DNA of 64,000 nucleotides from Dioscorea cayenensis subsp. rotundata (GCF_009730915.1 NC_052484.1:1054001-1118000), one strand, 5' to 3'. Counted from the stretch's first letter, positions 48,595-60,500 are shown. Notes: generated from the letters alone by a model not told the origin. Numbers and translations: made by a program.

Positions 48595-51234
48595 TCAAGG
48601 CTGGTCGGAGTTCTCATTGCTGAGGTTTAACTCCCCGAGTAGATTAGTGAGCTCTCCTTTCCGGTGGAGGTCAAAGGTATCTGCAAGAACGGAGATAAAC
48701 CGAAACAAATATTTGGTAGTTCCAGAGTTTAATTGCATGTTTGCAGTTGAATCTCATGGAAAACTAAATACATAATTTTTGTTCACTTGATGATATTCGA
48801 GTTTGTGCTAAATTTTCGAAAGTTCGGCCTCCAATGTTTTCTACAATCTCAAAGAAATTGTTCTATGCAGGTATAAAGCCACTATTAGTTCATAAACCAG
48901 GGGAAATTGTTCATTATAGTCCTACCACTGAAAAGTAATGTTTATTTATATTAACTCAACTAAAAGACTATCTTTGTTTTGGTTCTTCTGCCCATCACTG
49001 TGATACCGTCCAACAAACACAGCGGTATCTGCTTATGCCGATGTCAGTGCACACTATGTGGTATCTAACATGTACATTTATTTAAGATGCCACACTGGCA
49101 TAAACATGCACCTCAACAATTGTTGGGCAACGTCCGTCACAGCAATTTACAGAGTCACTAAAATGAACAGCGTAGTTTAGTTGCAGTATGAAACCAATGA
49201 GTTGAGGAGCTAATTGTGGAATTAATCTTTCTAGGTATCATATGAAGATGGAGGGAAGAAGGCTACCTGTACATCCACCGATATGCTTGCCACCTGTTTA
49301 GGAATCGGTAAAAATCAATCAGCAAAAGTTATCAACTAGATGGAAATTGTATTTCACATACAAGAAGCTGGTATCAGTTATAAACTGCTGCCAAGGAATA
49401 CAGCTATGATTTAAAAAATAATTAATTAAAAAAATTCAAGGAGATATAGATATTCTAAATGTGGTTGATGAGAACCTAACTATTTTAAGCCCACAGTCTT
49501 TCTATTAATGAAGCACTGCAATGGAGCCCTAGAGTTGGTAGTTGATCCACCATTATCATTTATTTTCATTACTTCAGTAACACATCTCATCATGAGACAG
49601 AAGATAGTCTTCCACCATGTATTTCCAGCTTTAAGTAACTTGAGCAAAGAAAGAGGACTTAAGTAGGCATCATGAAAATATGAGGTGCAACCACATCATG
49701 CAAAGAAGGAATAACAGGAATGGGGTAATCAATGGCAGCAAAATCTTACAATTCAACAGAGATCTCTAGACTTTCACAGTACATAATGATTGAACATTGG
49801 AGACATTTGCAAATTTATAATCTATTGAATGAAAGCTCAAAACCAATTGCTTTCAGAACTACAGCAGGAAAATATATCCAGAGGCATTTCTACTCCACCC
49901 TTTCCATTGCCATACATGTTCAAAATGGTCTTGAAATCATGACAGCAATAAAACTACAACCTAAATTTTGCTCAGGTGTGAAACAAAATATTGGGAGATA
50001 TTTGCAAACTGATGGTCCATCATCAAATGAAAGGTCAAAAGTCTGCTAATTTTCAACATGGACTTTCTTGATAATGCAAAGAAGCTTCTATTGGAACCAC
50101 AAACTAAATACATTTGGTGAAGAATGAAACACTACATCAGGATATACTTACATGTCAGAAATTAATGATCTATCATTTGAATGGAAGTTCAAAAACCCGA
50201 TAATTTTCAGACTCATAGCAGGAATGCATTTTCATAACATTGTATCCCCTCTACTCTTCCCATTGCCTAAGATGTTCCCTGTGGTCTTTGGATTATGACA
50301 GCATAGGAACTACAAACTAAATAAGGTTGCTGAAGAGTGAAACAACACATCATGAGACATCTGCAGGTCAATGATTTACTGTTGGAATGAAAGGTCAAAA
50401 GACCAATAATTTTCATAATTATAGCATTTATTCAGCATGGCCTTTGAATCTTGATAATAAAACATGCTCCTCTTGGAACTACTAACAAAATAAATTCGGT
50501 AAAGAGTGAAACACTAAAATCAGGAGGAATTTCAAAAATGACAATCTTTCATTTGAAATAAAACTAAAAAAGACCCACAATGCTCAAAACACGCACCAAA
50601 TGGAAACTTCAAACAAAACACACACGGAGGTGTTGCTTACCAATAAAAACATTTGGAACAGTGAATTGCCCTGTCACAGTTCCCAGAGCATCTTGCAGTT
50701 CGCTTCCTTGAGAACCTGAATCAAATTGAAAACCAAATAAAAAAAATTCAATCTTTACTAGTTCTTACAAAAAAATCTCAAGAAAATTACAAATTGAAGC
50801 AATTAATTCCCATAAATTCCACAAATGTATCATTCTCAAACAGCAAGCTATACCTAGCTCGTCCAATTCGATGACATGGGGTTCCACTCCAAGCCTATCA
50901 AGCAAAGCCTTGACTTCCATCGAATACCTAAATACTCAAAACCCCAGACTCTTCACAGACAATCAAATCACAAAAGAAAAGAACGAAACAAGAGAAAGGG
51001 TTCATCTAGGGCTCACGGGCACCAAGTCTTGGAGTAGACAACGACGGGGTGATCTTTCACTGTCTTCTTCACCGATTCCTCAAAACTGGCACCAGAGGAC
51101 AAGGAGGACATCGCGCGGATAACTGGGAACGCCACAGAGCGACGCGCAGGGCGGAGTAGATTAGGTGCCGCGCGCGCATTCGTCGGCGTTGGCCGGAGCA
51201 CCGCCGAGATCGCTCTGCCAATGCTCTCCGCCAT
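48595..51234 (-). CDS. GRXS12: Chloroplast class I glutaredoxin (GRXS12/GRXC5 type)
   Basis: Five exons on the minus strand: 51234-51017, 50927-50854, 50715-50641, 49293-49267 and 48680-48595, exactly 160 codons (159 residues). A transit peptide rich in Ala/Arg/Ser (MAESIGRAISAVLRPT) precedes the thioredoxin fold: VKKTVKDHPVVVYSKTWCPY, SMEVKALLDRLGVEPHVIEL, QFTVPNVFIGGKHIGGCTDT. The TVP motif and GG-C-D glutathione site are complete. Glutaredoxins reduce disulfides and glutathionylated proteins. The active site reads CPYS, whereas the Arabidopsis plastid forms I recall read CSYS (S12) or CSYC (C5). No frameshift. Intron 3 (49294-50640) holds a degenerate minisatellite. A broken copy of the 5' region lies upstream. 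Confidence 0.95.
49829..50600. repeat. Degenerate 150-210-bp tandem repeat in glutaredoxin intron 3
   Basis: The start word GAAAGGTCAAAA (with variants) recurs near 49831, 50029, 50183, 50389 and 50556. Each is followed by AATTTTCA, GCAGGAA, CCATTGCC, ATGACAGCA, AACTACAAACTAAAT and GAGTGAAACA words. At least four diverged units; an ageing minisatellite. Confidence 0.7.
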
Positions 51235-52377
51235 TGCTTTCCCTTCTTGCTTCGAGTTTTTCAAAAAAACAAAGCAACCAAAAAACACACTCTATAATGA
51301 TCTTGTTGAGGATTAGTCCATAATTTTACTTCTTCAAGGGGTGTTTTTTGTAAAAGCCACACAGATACAGGGACTAATAAATAATTACAAATCAAAAATA
51401 CTTTCCAAATTATTTTTATTTTTTTCTATTTAAAAATAGCTAAACTACTAATTTATTATAGGAAAAGAAGTAAATTTTTTAATAGAATTTTAGTGTTAAA
51501 TTTTCAAAAGGCTCTTTTATAAAAACCGTAATATATCATATATTAGTCTTAGAAAAATAGCATACATTGATGATTCTTGAATTATAAATATCGACCGTAT
51601 TTATAACACCTCCTATTTAGGGCATAGTAAATTAGGTGGCGACCGCTCATTTGTCTAAGTTGGGTGAAGCACGGACGAAATCACTTTGCCAAAACTCTCC
51701 GTTATTGCTTTTTCTTCTTGCTTCAGAGTTTTTCAAAAGACAAGCAACAAAAAAATACACGCTATAATGACCTTATCGAGGATTATTTCATAATTTTACT
51801 TCTTCGAGGGGTGTATTTTGTAAAAGGCACAGAGATACAGGGACTGATACAAATAATTAGATTCCCAAATTATCTATTATTCTTTTATACTAAAAACAGA
51901 TAAAACACTAATTTATTATAAATAAAAAAGGGGCACAAACCATGAAAAGAAAAAAGAAAAAAACTCAAGTGAACATTCAAACGGAAATCGCGTTAAATCT
52001 TCACAAAAACTCTTTTATAAAAGTCGTAAAGTATCATTAGTCGGAGAAAAATAACATACATTGATGATTTTTGAATTACAAAATATCGACTCTACAAATT
52101 TACAACACCTTCAGTTTAGTACACATTGGTCATACAAACTATAATTCTCGACTAGTATGCAACTATATAGCTCCGGTACTTCGCCGATGTCTCGTATCAG
52201 AGCTCCGGCTTCTTCAAGAACTTCGCATTTTATCCTTATGTTTCTCGTACCGAAATACGGTTTTGATCAGCTATGAAAAGACCAGGAAAAATATAATGAG
52301 ATGCAATGAAAGTATTGAATCAGATAAGTAAAAGATTCACCTTTGTTTTTCTTATATACACAGAAGAGAATGCATTC
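51235..52377. other. Spacer between LPA1-like and glutaredoxin genes, mostly duplicated promoter
   Basis: The glutaredoxin promoter (51235-51620) is followed by its tandem copy (separate entry) and then by about 270 bases of 3' flank of the LPA1-like gene. No other gene was seen. Confidence 0.6.
51621..52105 (-). pseudogene. Decayed tandem copy of glutaredoxin 5' region
   Basis: This block repeats 51150-51620 with an offset of about 471 bases: GTAAATTAGGTGGC against GTAGATTAGGTGCC, CTCTCCGTTATTGC against CTCTCCGCCATTGC, TTCATAATTTTACTTCTTC against TCCATAATTTTACTTCTTC, and GATACAGGGACT in both. It contains the promoter and the first 25-30 codons of exon 1, but the start codon is lost and nothing downstream is present. 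A partial, non-coding duplicate. Confidence 0.85.
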
Positions 52378-55042
52378 TTAAAGGACTCTTCCATCCATGC
52401 CATCAAGAAGACCTGACCACATTCCCTTCATTGGTGGCAATTGTGCGACGAAAGCATTCCATGGAGGATACCCGACGCCACTCCCACGAACACGACCATC
52501 GATTCGTAATGAGAGATACCTTCAACAATTAACGCAAATAAATATCTTATTCCAGCATGTCTTTCTTGAGCATTGATTAATTATCATCGTCAAATTGTTT
52601 AGATACTTGGAATCCAAAAGAATAAATACTGTGCTTACACCGGAGAATCAATTGGGACATTAGCAAGTTTCTTCTGCTCCTCCATCCACCTGCACATTAA
52701 AAAAAGCTTTAAGATATCGACGAAAAATGAGTGAGTGATCACGTTATCTACCTGGTCCATTCAGAAGTGTAAACTGGTGTAAGCTGCCACAATCGCTTCC
52801 TTTTCGGATCATCGTTCTCTTCAAATTCAAAATCAGGTTTTTCACCGTCAGTAGAAAATGGCACCACTAATACAGCTCGTTCAAGAAGTGCTTCAGTGAA
52901 AGGTTTGCTACGTGTGAAAGACTCAATGAGGTAAGACGAAGGACCAGCAAGGATAACAAGGCGAGCAACTCCTCTTAGAGCACTGACAGGAATGATCCTT
53001 TTCTCGTCCACACGCAATTTCAAAGTTGAGAGGTTTTCTTCCCTCGAGAGCTTCTCCAATTGTGCATTTTTCGCATTGCTCTCCCTTGAATAAAGAAAAG
53101 CAAAAAGTATAACTGCTGCTATATCTATGCCAAGTCCTTTTAGAATGTCTGGAACTCCAACTGCTTTTGCAGGATTTGATAGAGCTCCAATTAACTGTGT
53201 CAAGGCGATCAGACCTCCTAGAGAGCCACTCGCAATAAAAGCAAGATAGAAGAACATCCGAACTGAACGGAAAGGGGAAAGAACTTCACTTCTTATCTTG
53301 GTTGTTGAGCTGATGAAGAACAAATGAAATCGGTTGCATAAAGAAGTCCATATTGGTAGTACAACCTGATGCTATCGCTAATTAAGCAAAACAATGTAGA
53401 TGAAATGAATTTTGATGAAATGGCTCAAACATGGAGCACATCCTGAGACAATCTTAAACAATGTGTAGAGTAAGAGTTTGATGTAATCGTATCCCCAGAA
53501 GTGTGCCATCCACTTACAGGCTTCAATCTCTTCTCCACCTTTAATTTATGAGTTATGGCCAAGTCACTTATCTAATACAAATTTAAGTGTTTGCTAATGC
53601 AATTGCTAATGCAAAGTTTGCCGGCAATTCAAGTGATACAAGAAATTCAAGCTAAATAGCTACTTAGAGTCTATCATAATTGCATAGTCAAAATATAAAA
53701 AAAAAAAAAACAAAAGACTAGAACATTTTATCACCAATTCACAAGAACAGTCAAACATGAAACCAAGGCATTGATAGCACATGATTGTCAGAAGAACCTT
53801 TGTCATCAATAAGAAGAACACTTTACTCTGAATAACACACTTTACTCTGAATAACTCCTAAATATGCAAAACAACCAAAATTTACACTGAACTAAAACTA
53901 AGAGCCTTGCAATTGCAAGTGTGTAGTAATATAAAAGGAAATGCAAGTAAATCCATGCTAAAAATATTCAGCATAAACGCTTCATTTTTACAAACCCAAC
54001 AGGTCAATTACCTATTTTTTTGCAAATCATACACTTCAACAACAAACAGACATAGATTTAGATTTATATAATGCAAGCAAAAACATAATCATTGAACATT
54101 AGAATGAAACTAATGAAAACCAAGCATAAAATCCAAGAAACCACATTGAAATGAATGCCACACTGAGGAGGAGGACATCAATCCATGCTAACAAAATTCA
54201 TCAAAAACCCTTTATTTTAGCAAAACTAAACTAGAAATAGATTTAAATTCACCTTTACACGAACCAAATCAATGAACATTGTAATGAAAAATAATAAAAT
54301 CAACCATAATGGCGAGATAAATAAACAAACGTGTCATTGAAATGAATACCACACTAATTCCTTAAAAACAAATGCCACACATGGGAAAAGGATAACAATG
54401 CAACAATGCAAGTAATTCCATGCTTAACAAAATTCATGACAAATCCATTGTTCTTACAAAACCAACAGCTTAACAATGGGAATCACTTCAACAACAACTC
54501 GCCGTAGATTTAGATTTATCTTAACAACCAATAACAGAATCATTGAACGCTAAAGCGAAAACTAATGAAAAATCAGGCTTGGTAGCAGCGGCGCAACAAA
54601 TGCGAGGAAAAAGCTGCCTCCTTTGGATCTTTGCCGGAGATTAAGTTTTAGTTAGGGTTAGGAAATGAGGCTTAGAAGATGATTTGGATACCAATTTGTT
54701 ACAAAACATGCACTCGAGAACAACGATGACACAAAGAAGAACACAATCACTAAACACTGAAGTGAAAATTAAAGAAAAAATCAAGCATAGAAGCAGAAAA
54801 CCACACTGAAATGAATGACAATAAACTAAATAAAAGGAAAAAAAAAATCTTCAGATGTACCTGAAATCAGGCTTATTGGCAGTGGAGCAACAAATGCGAG
54901 AAAAAAGCTGTCGTCTTTGGAGCTTCGGGAGAGAAAGCATTGGATTCAGAGATCGTGGGAGGAGATTAGGTCTTAGAAGATGATGAGAAGTATGGGTAGG
55001 AAACGAGAATGAGGAGAAGGAGATGAACGCCATGGCGGGCAT
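52378..55042 (-). CDS. LPA1/Rep27-like (DUF3493) chloroplast membrane protein
   Basis: Four exons on the minus strand: 55042-54861, 53309-52752, 52689-52639 and 52519-52378, 310 residues with no frameshift. The Ser/Pro/Leu-rich transit peptide (MPAMAFISFSSFSFPTHTS) is followed by KIRSEVLSPFRSVRMFFYLA and two membrane segments (FIASGSLGGLIALTQLIGAL; IDIAAVILFAFLYSR), the LOW PSII ACCUMULATION 1/Rep27 (DUF3493) signature. A soluble C-terminal part includes RIIPVSALRGVARLVILAGP, VYTSEWTRWMEEQK and VGYPPWNAFVAQLPP. LPA1 and Rep27 assist photosystem II D1 assembly and repair; this member matches At4g28740-like proteins, whose precise role is less clear. Either of two ATGs (55042 or 55033) could start it. 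A relic of exon 1 lies in intron 1. Confidence 0.9.
54030..54830. repeat. Degenerate tandem units in intron 1 of LPA1-like gene
   Basis: Words AGATTTAGATTTAT, AATCATTGAACATTA, GAAAACTAATGAAAA, CATTGAAATGAATGCC and CCATGCTWAACAAAATTCAT recur in the same order near 54050, 54235, 54505 and 54720, giving about four diverged units. The series ends next to the real exon 1, and one unit carries the exon 1 relic. Confidence 0.65.
54570..54690 (-). pseudogene. Relic second copy of LPA1-like exon 1 inside intron 1
   Basis: On the minus strand this segment reads CAAAGGAGGCAGCTTTTTCC and continues with CTCGCATTTGTTGCGCCGCT, ending AAGCCTGATTT. It matches the end of the real exon 1 (CAAAGACGACAGCTTTTTTC; TCGCATTTGTTGCTCCACTG). 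Translated: QRRQLFPRICCAAATKPDF against QRRQLFSRICCSTANKPDF. The splice donor is lost and the upstream part has no open start, so it looks dead, though the peptide is well kept. Confidence 0.8.
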
Positions 55043-55279
55043 GGCCTCCTTCGCTTTGGTTTTTCTCCGCTCAATCTCTCGGTGATGAGAAGCAATGAAG
55101 ACGATGGATTAGCGCCACTAGGATTCGGGTCGGATCCTTGGAAGGATCCGAATCCGCTTCACATTTTCTTTTCTTTTTTTTTCATATTTCTTATTATTTA
55201 TTTTCAGATTTGTTTTTAGCCCTTCTCCTTATTTAAGCACTTTTTTTATAATATATTTTGGATAAAAACAGGAAACTAT
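55043..55279. other. Upstream flank of LPA1-like gene
   Basis: Short 5' region with an inverted GGATCCGAATCC / GGATCCTTGG..AAGGATCC motif near 55120-55155 and T-rich sequence. The promoter is presumably here; no TATA box is obvious. Confidence 0.4.
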
Positions 55280-55698
55280 TGTGAAATATATATATATTAT
55301 TGTATATGCAACTAGTAATTCATCTTCAATATATATATCCATGAATATTAAACAGGTAGAAAAAAAAACATAGATAGAAAAGAAAAGAAAAAGTACCGAA
55401 CACCGTCGATTATACGCAACTCCTCTACTTACTTCTTCTTATCTTTTTTTTTTCTCTATCTCTTAAAAATACATATGTAGGGGGTATTTATAGGTTTACA
55501 AGGGTTGAATGAACGGTTTGGATTGATTTGATCCGCTGATCCAAAATACCCTAATAGGTGAATAGTAATAGTGCTAGAGGGTGCTACAACCCACACATGG
55601 CGGCTACTACAATATCTAAGGTTTTATTATAGTGTTACGGCTGCTGCAGTATGGTCGCCTACTACAGTAGACGCCCACTATTTATAGTATTTATAACA
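55280..55698. mobile_element. Solo-LTR-like fragment related to the copia LTR
   Basis: Shares with the LTR at 57124-57514 the words GGGGGTATTTATAGG, TACAAGRGTTGAATGAACGG, GATCCG..GGTCCAAAA-like and ACCCT, a CT-rich tract before them and a TTATAACA end. No internal retroelement sequence adjoins it. It is a fossil: a diverged single LTR of a related copia family, clearly older than the full element to its right. Boundaries are approximate. Confidence 0.65.
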
Positions 55699-56775
55699 TA
55701 TATGAATATATGTATAGAAATGAATGTCATTATTGAGGTTGCAAACAGGGCAAGCAGTTTATAAGCTACTCGGAGTTTTCTTTTAGCTACATGGAGTTTT
55801 TTTTTAGAGAAAAAATGGTTAAATCAGATATAACTCATGCGAAGATAAAAACTAGCTCAAAAATTAAAACTATATAAAAACACAGCATGAAAAATAGAGA
55901 CAGGCTAAATAACACATCCACTCAAAATAAAATTGGAGAGAGCATAAACACGATTGAAAACAAAAACAAAAACTAAATTAAAAGACGAAAAGGTAGAGGA
56001 AAAAAGATCCAACAAACTCTATTTCAAGAATTTACAAAGTTTTGGTTAAGAGAGAGCCAACAAAGCTAAGGGTTCTTCTAAGCCTGTTCATTTGAAGGGA
56101 AGTGCTAGGGAAATGGGCTTATTACCCCACTTAATGTGTTCATTTGTTCTGAAGTGAAGAAAGTGACATTTCCCCCACTTCTGTCTAAAGTGGATTTTGA
56201 ATTAAACCCACTTTGATAGTTTTTTTACTGAAGTAAGGGGAAATGAACCAATCTATAAAAACTTACTTCCCCTACTTCCTCACTTCAGATCACTTTCCTC
56301 CAAATAAGATAGCTTTTCCCAATTCAATTCGAAGAAAACCTTAACCAAAAGAGTTAAGTTGGAGCTAACCTCAAGGGTGACTTTTGAATGTGCCGAGGTT
56401 GTGCCTTATATTATTCACTTTTGTAAGCCTTGTGCACCTGTTCTATAAGAGAATAAGGAGCTCATTTGTGAACAGGTTTGTTTAGGAAGCTTATTGGTCA
56501 TGAATATATTTATTTAGAAACCTCACAAGGATGCTAAATAATTTGGCTTATAATAAACAATTTTATTTTACCATTGTTTATTGTAGTAGAGTTGATTTTA
56601 TTTTGAGTTTGCTTGATGAGCCAAGCTAAACTCTGGTTCATTATAAACGAATATTTTTCAAGTAAAGGTCGAGCTTAATTTTAGAATCTACAATAAATTC
56701 TACCGACTAGAGCATGAATGCTTCCAAGTTTTATAGTATAATGCAACACACACACATATATATATTAGAAAACAT
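55699..56775. other. Intergenic DNA with a probable MITE
   Basis: Around 56089-56480 a segment opens with AGCCTGTTCATTTGAAGG and closes with the near reverse complement of AACCTGTTCACAAATGAG; inside are CACTTC/GAAGTG words in both orientations. This suggests a small TIR element, possibly hAT-like, but the ends are not secure. The rest is featureless AT-rich DNA. Confidence 0.4.
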
Positions 56776-57026
56776 CATCTGCGGACATTCATAGGTACGT
56801 TCGCAGTTGAGCACAGTGACCATTAGGGTATTACAATGAGATCTAATAATGGACGGTTCAGATTTGTTCAGATACTATGCACAAATTGATTGAAACGGTT
56901 TAAATCAAATTACTGTGTATCCCATATTTCACTGTGTTACTATTCATAAAAACAATAATACTATTTATAAAATAGTGTAAAAGCAATATTCGTAAATTTA
57001 AAATCTACGAACGTACACAGGAGATG
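56776..57026. mobile_element. MITE of about 250 bp
   Basis: The left end CATCTGCGGACATTCATAGG then TACGTTCGCAG is mirrored by the right end, whose reverse complement reads CATCTCCTGTGTACGTTCGT then AGATTT. The core is AT-rich and non-coding. Similar GGACATTCATA..ATCTATGAACG words occur in BAM1 intron 1 near 10532-10560, so a family is dispersed here. Confidence 0.6.
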
Positions 57027-57123
57027 CATGCTATATATATACACATAGATTTGAAAATTGTGAGGATATGTGTGTGTGAGTCTATATATATCAAAAATTT
57101 AAATGAATTAATATATAATATTA

Positions 57124-57514
57124 TGTTAAGAATATATATGTTATAAATGTAAAGATAGTAATAAGAATAGAGAACCAGAGTATTTACCAAAACCCAAAAA
57201 ACCTTGAAGAATTAACTTCTTCTTCTTTCTTCTTTTATTTCTCTCTTTTCTTTCTCTTCTCTTTTCTTTTATATCAAAGTATACAAAATGAGGGGGTATT
57301 TATAGGGTTACAAGAGTTGAATGAACGGCCAGGATCGATTCGATCCGACGGTCCAAAAATACCCTGGGTTGGTGGAATAGTACATGATCGGCCGCCATAC
57401 AAGCACTCATATGGGCGTACCGCTACAGTGATATCTAGAAGTTGCTATAGTAATGCCGGCTACTACAGTGAAATTGCTACAGTAGGCATCCATTAAAAAT
57501 ATTTGTTTATAACA
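57124..57514 (-). repeat. 3' LTR of the copia element
   Basis: About 391 bp with TG...CA ends (TGTTATAAAC at the start in element orientation, CTTAACA at the end). It contains a CT-rich tract and GGTATTTATAGGGTTACAAG. The matching LTR begins at 63168. Confidence 0.85.
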
Positions 57515-60500
57515 CTCCCCTGGATGCTCTACGACCAAAGGATATGCCTCGTTAAAACCTTGCTAGGAAAAACCCAAATGGGATAAAAACCCGACTAAGG
57601 AAAAAAAGAGTACACTATCTCTGGCACATTCTGAGGGTTATCGCTTCATTAAAAAAACCTTGCCTCTGAAAAACCCATTGGGACAAAAACCTCATGGCGA
57701 AGGGAAAAAGAGTACAGTCTCCCTCAAATAAATAACTTTTAACTCATATCGAAAGTACTTACATCCTTAAGTCTTCTCATCCCGATTTTGTATATAAGTC
57801 TCTGGTGAATGCACTTAGGAAGTGATTTTTGTGAATAGATCGACTTGATTCTCACCTGGATCGAATCTTTTGAACTTCTATAACGCCTTCTTTCCGGGAG
57901 ATCATGAGTGTAGAAAAATTTTTGGTGATATATGTTTCGCTCGTCACCTTTAATATAACCTCCTTGTATTTGAGAAATACAAGCATCTGTTGTCTTCATA
58001 AATTACTCTGAGCATTTGTTGTTACTCGATGGTAATTTGCGTGGATGATCAGATATGCCCAATCATAGATCGTAACCATTGGCATTCACGACTTGCTTCA
58101 TGGAGAGCTAGAATTTCAAAGATGATTTGATGAAGTAGTCAGTAAGAGTTTGTTTTTGTGGAACGCCATGAGATAGTTGTACTCATCAGTAAGAAAAATA
58201 TGTATCCGAGTCCCGAGATCGCCCTTTACGAGGATCGACTGATACCCAAAGATCGACAGAAACCCCGTGAGGTTGGATGAAGATTCTTGTCGATAGAATA
58301 AACCCGGATCCGTAGTTCCTCGTAAATAACGTAGCACATCTTTTACTCCTTTCCAGCTGTCTTCGTGTCGGTGTAGAACCGTATCTTGCTAGAAGATTTA
58401 CTCGCAAAAAGCTATATCTCGGTTTGGTATTATTTGCAAGGTACATTAATGCACCGATTGCACTTAAATATGGAGTTTCCGGACCAAGAATGATCTCTTT
58501 CTTCCCGGTGGGCGAAATGGATCTTCTCGAACATCAAGAGTTCTGACGACCATCATGCATCTCAGATGGATAAGCCTTCTCCATATTGAATCTCTTCAAA
58601 GACCTTTTCTCAGTATAGGGTTGATTGATCGCACAAATATTCCCCGAGGATAAGTGCTCGATTTGTATACCTCAGACGAATTTTGGTCTTTCCCAAATCT
58701 TTAATTTCAAATTCTTTTTCGAGATATGATCTGCAGTATGCAATTTCTGTAAGGAGTGCCTACAAGATTTAAATCATCCACATATATCGCTATCACAACA
58801 AAAACCGTTAGTATAACTTTTTAATAAACACACATGGACATATATTATCATTTTGTACCCTTTCTTTTTATAAGATATTCACCGAGACGGTTATACCACA
58901 TCCGTCCAGCATTGTTTTTAACCCATAAAGAGATCTCAGTAATTTAATAGAGTATAAATGATGATTATTTGTAATGTTTGTTTTTTTCTATATCCTTCAG
59001 TGATTTTCATATATATGTCATTTTCAAGTAATCCATACGATATGCTCGTGACAACATCCATCAACTCGCATATCTAATTTATTACTCTCGCCATGGCAAT
59101 TAAAAAAATCGAAAAAGTAATTCCATCCATTACTGAGAGTATGTCTCTTCATAATCAATACTGCATTTGAGAAAAAAACCTCGAGCAACCGGGGCCTTTG
59201 CTTTTGTATCTCATAATTTGATTATTTTTCATTTCTTTTTCTCACAAACACCCATTTATAACCGATCGGTTTTATCCTTCCGGTGTTGGCACTATCGGCC
59301 CAAACACCTCACGCTTTGATAGGGAATTTAGCTCGACTCGATAGCTTCTTTTTCCATTTTGGCCAATCATTTCTTTGTCGACATTCTTCAATGGATCGTG
59401 GCTCGGATCATTATCGGTGATTTATTTCTATATCTCGTAGCCACATCGAGATGAATATATCATTTATTTCGGGTCTCATGCCGATTCAATCTTTCGACCA
59501 TCATCTACATAGCAAATTGAATTTTCAACATTTTCGTAAATATCATCCCCTATCGATTCTTCATTAACTTGTTCCGAGGGTTTTATAATTTCCTCTTCCT
59601 CTTTACATGGGAGATCCTTTTTCTTTTATTTTTTTCTCGCTTCCCTTTTTCTAGGAGTCGAATCTTTGGCACCAATTGGTCTTCCACGCTTTTTGTCGTG
59701 GTTTATTTTCTATTTGATTTTCTTTCAATGGATTCTTAGGAATCTCACTTTCTTGCAGGGAGCATTAGCGACTGGTATATATGATTTGGTTACCATTTTA
59801 GTATCGTGAATGCATCGTGTATTTCATTTGCAATATTTTTGCAATTTAATGATCCTTTGAACTTCAAGTTCACATTCATTGGTACGAGGATCATATGTAT
59901 GTAATCGTGATGCATTCCAATCAATTTTTTTGGGCTCATTTTTGAGTAATCATTTCTCCCCTAATGCAGGGAAGACGATTCATCAAAATGACAATCTGCA
60001 AATCTTGCAGTAAATACATCCCCCAGTAATGGTTCTAAATATCGTATAATTGAAGGGGAATCATAACCAACATATATACCAAGTCTGGCTCAGGACCCAT
60101 TTTTGTACGATTTGGTGGTGGTATTGGCACATATACTCGCACAACCAAATATTCTTATATATGAAATATCGGGCTCTTTTACCCATAACAAGTTGGTGTG
60201 GTGAATATGAATTACATGCAGCTGGGTCGGATCCGCATGATAAAGTCGCAGATGCAAAAATAGTACGACACCCTCACGCACTTGTAGAGCGCTTCGCTCT
60301 TAATAACATTTGGATCGAGCAATAATCGGAGTCTTTTAATTAATGACTCCAGCTAACCCATTTTGGGTACGTACACTGAGTTACTCGGATGCTCAACATG
60401 TATTCTAACTCGCCATGTACAATAATCATAAAATGATTTTGATGAAAAATTCACCAAAGATTATCAAGACGAATCGTCTTTTATGGGATAATCTGGAAAT

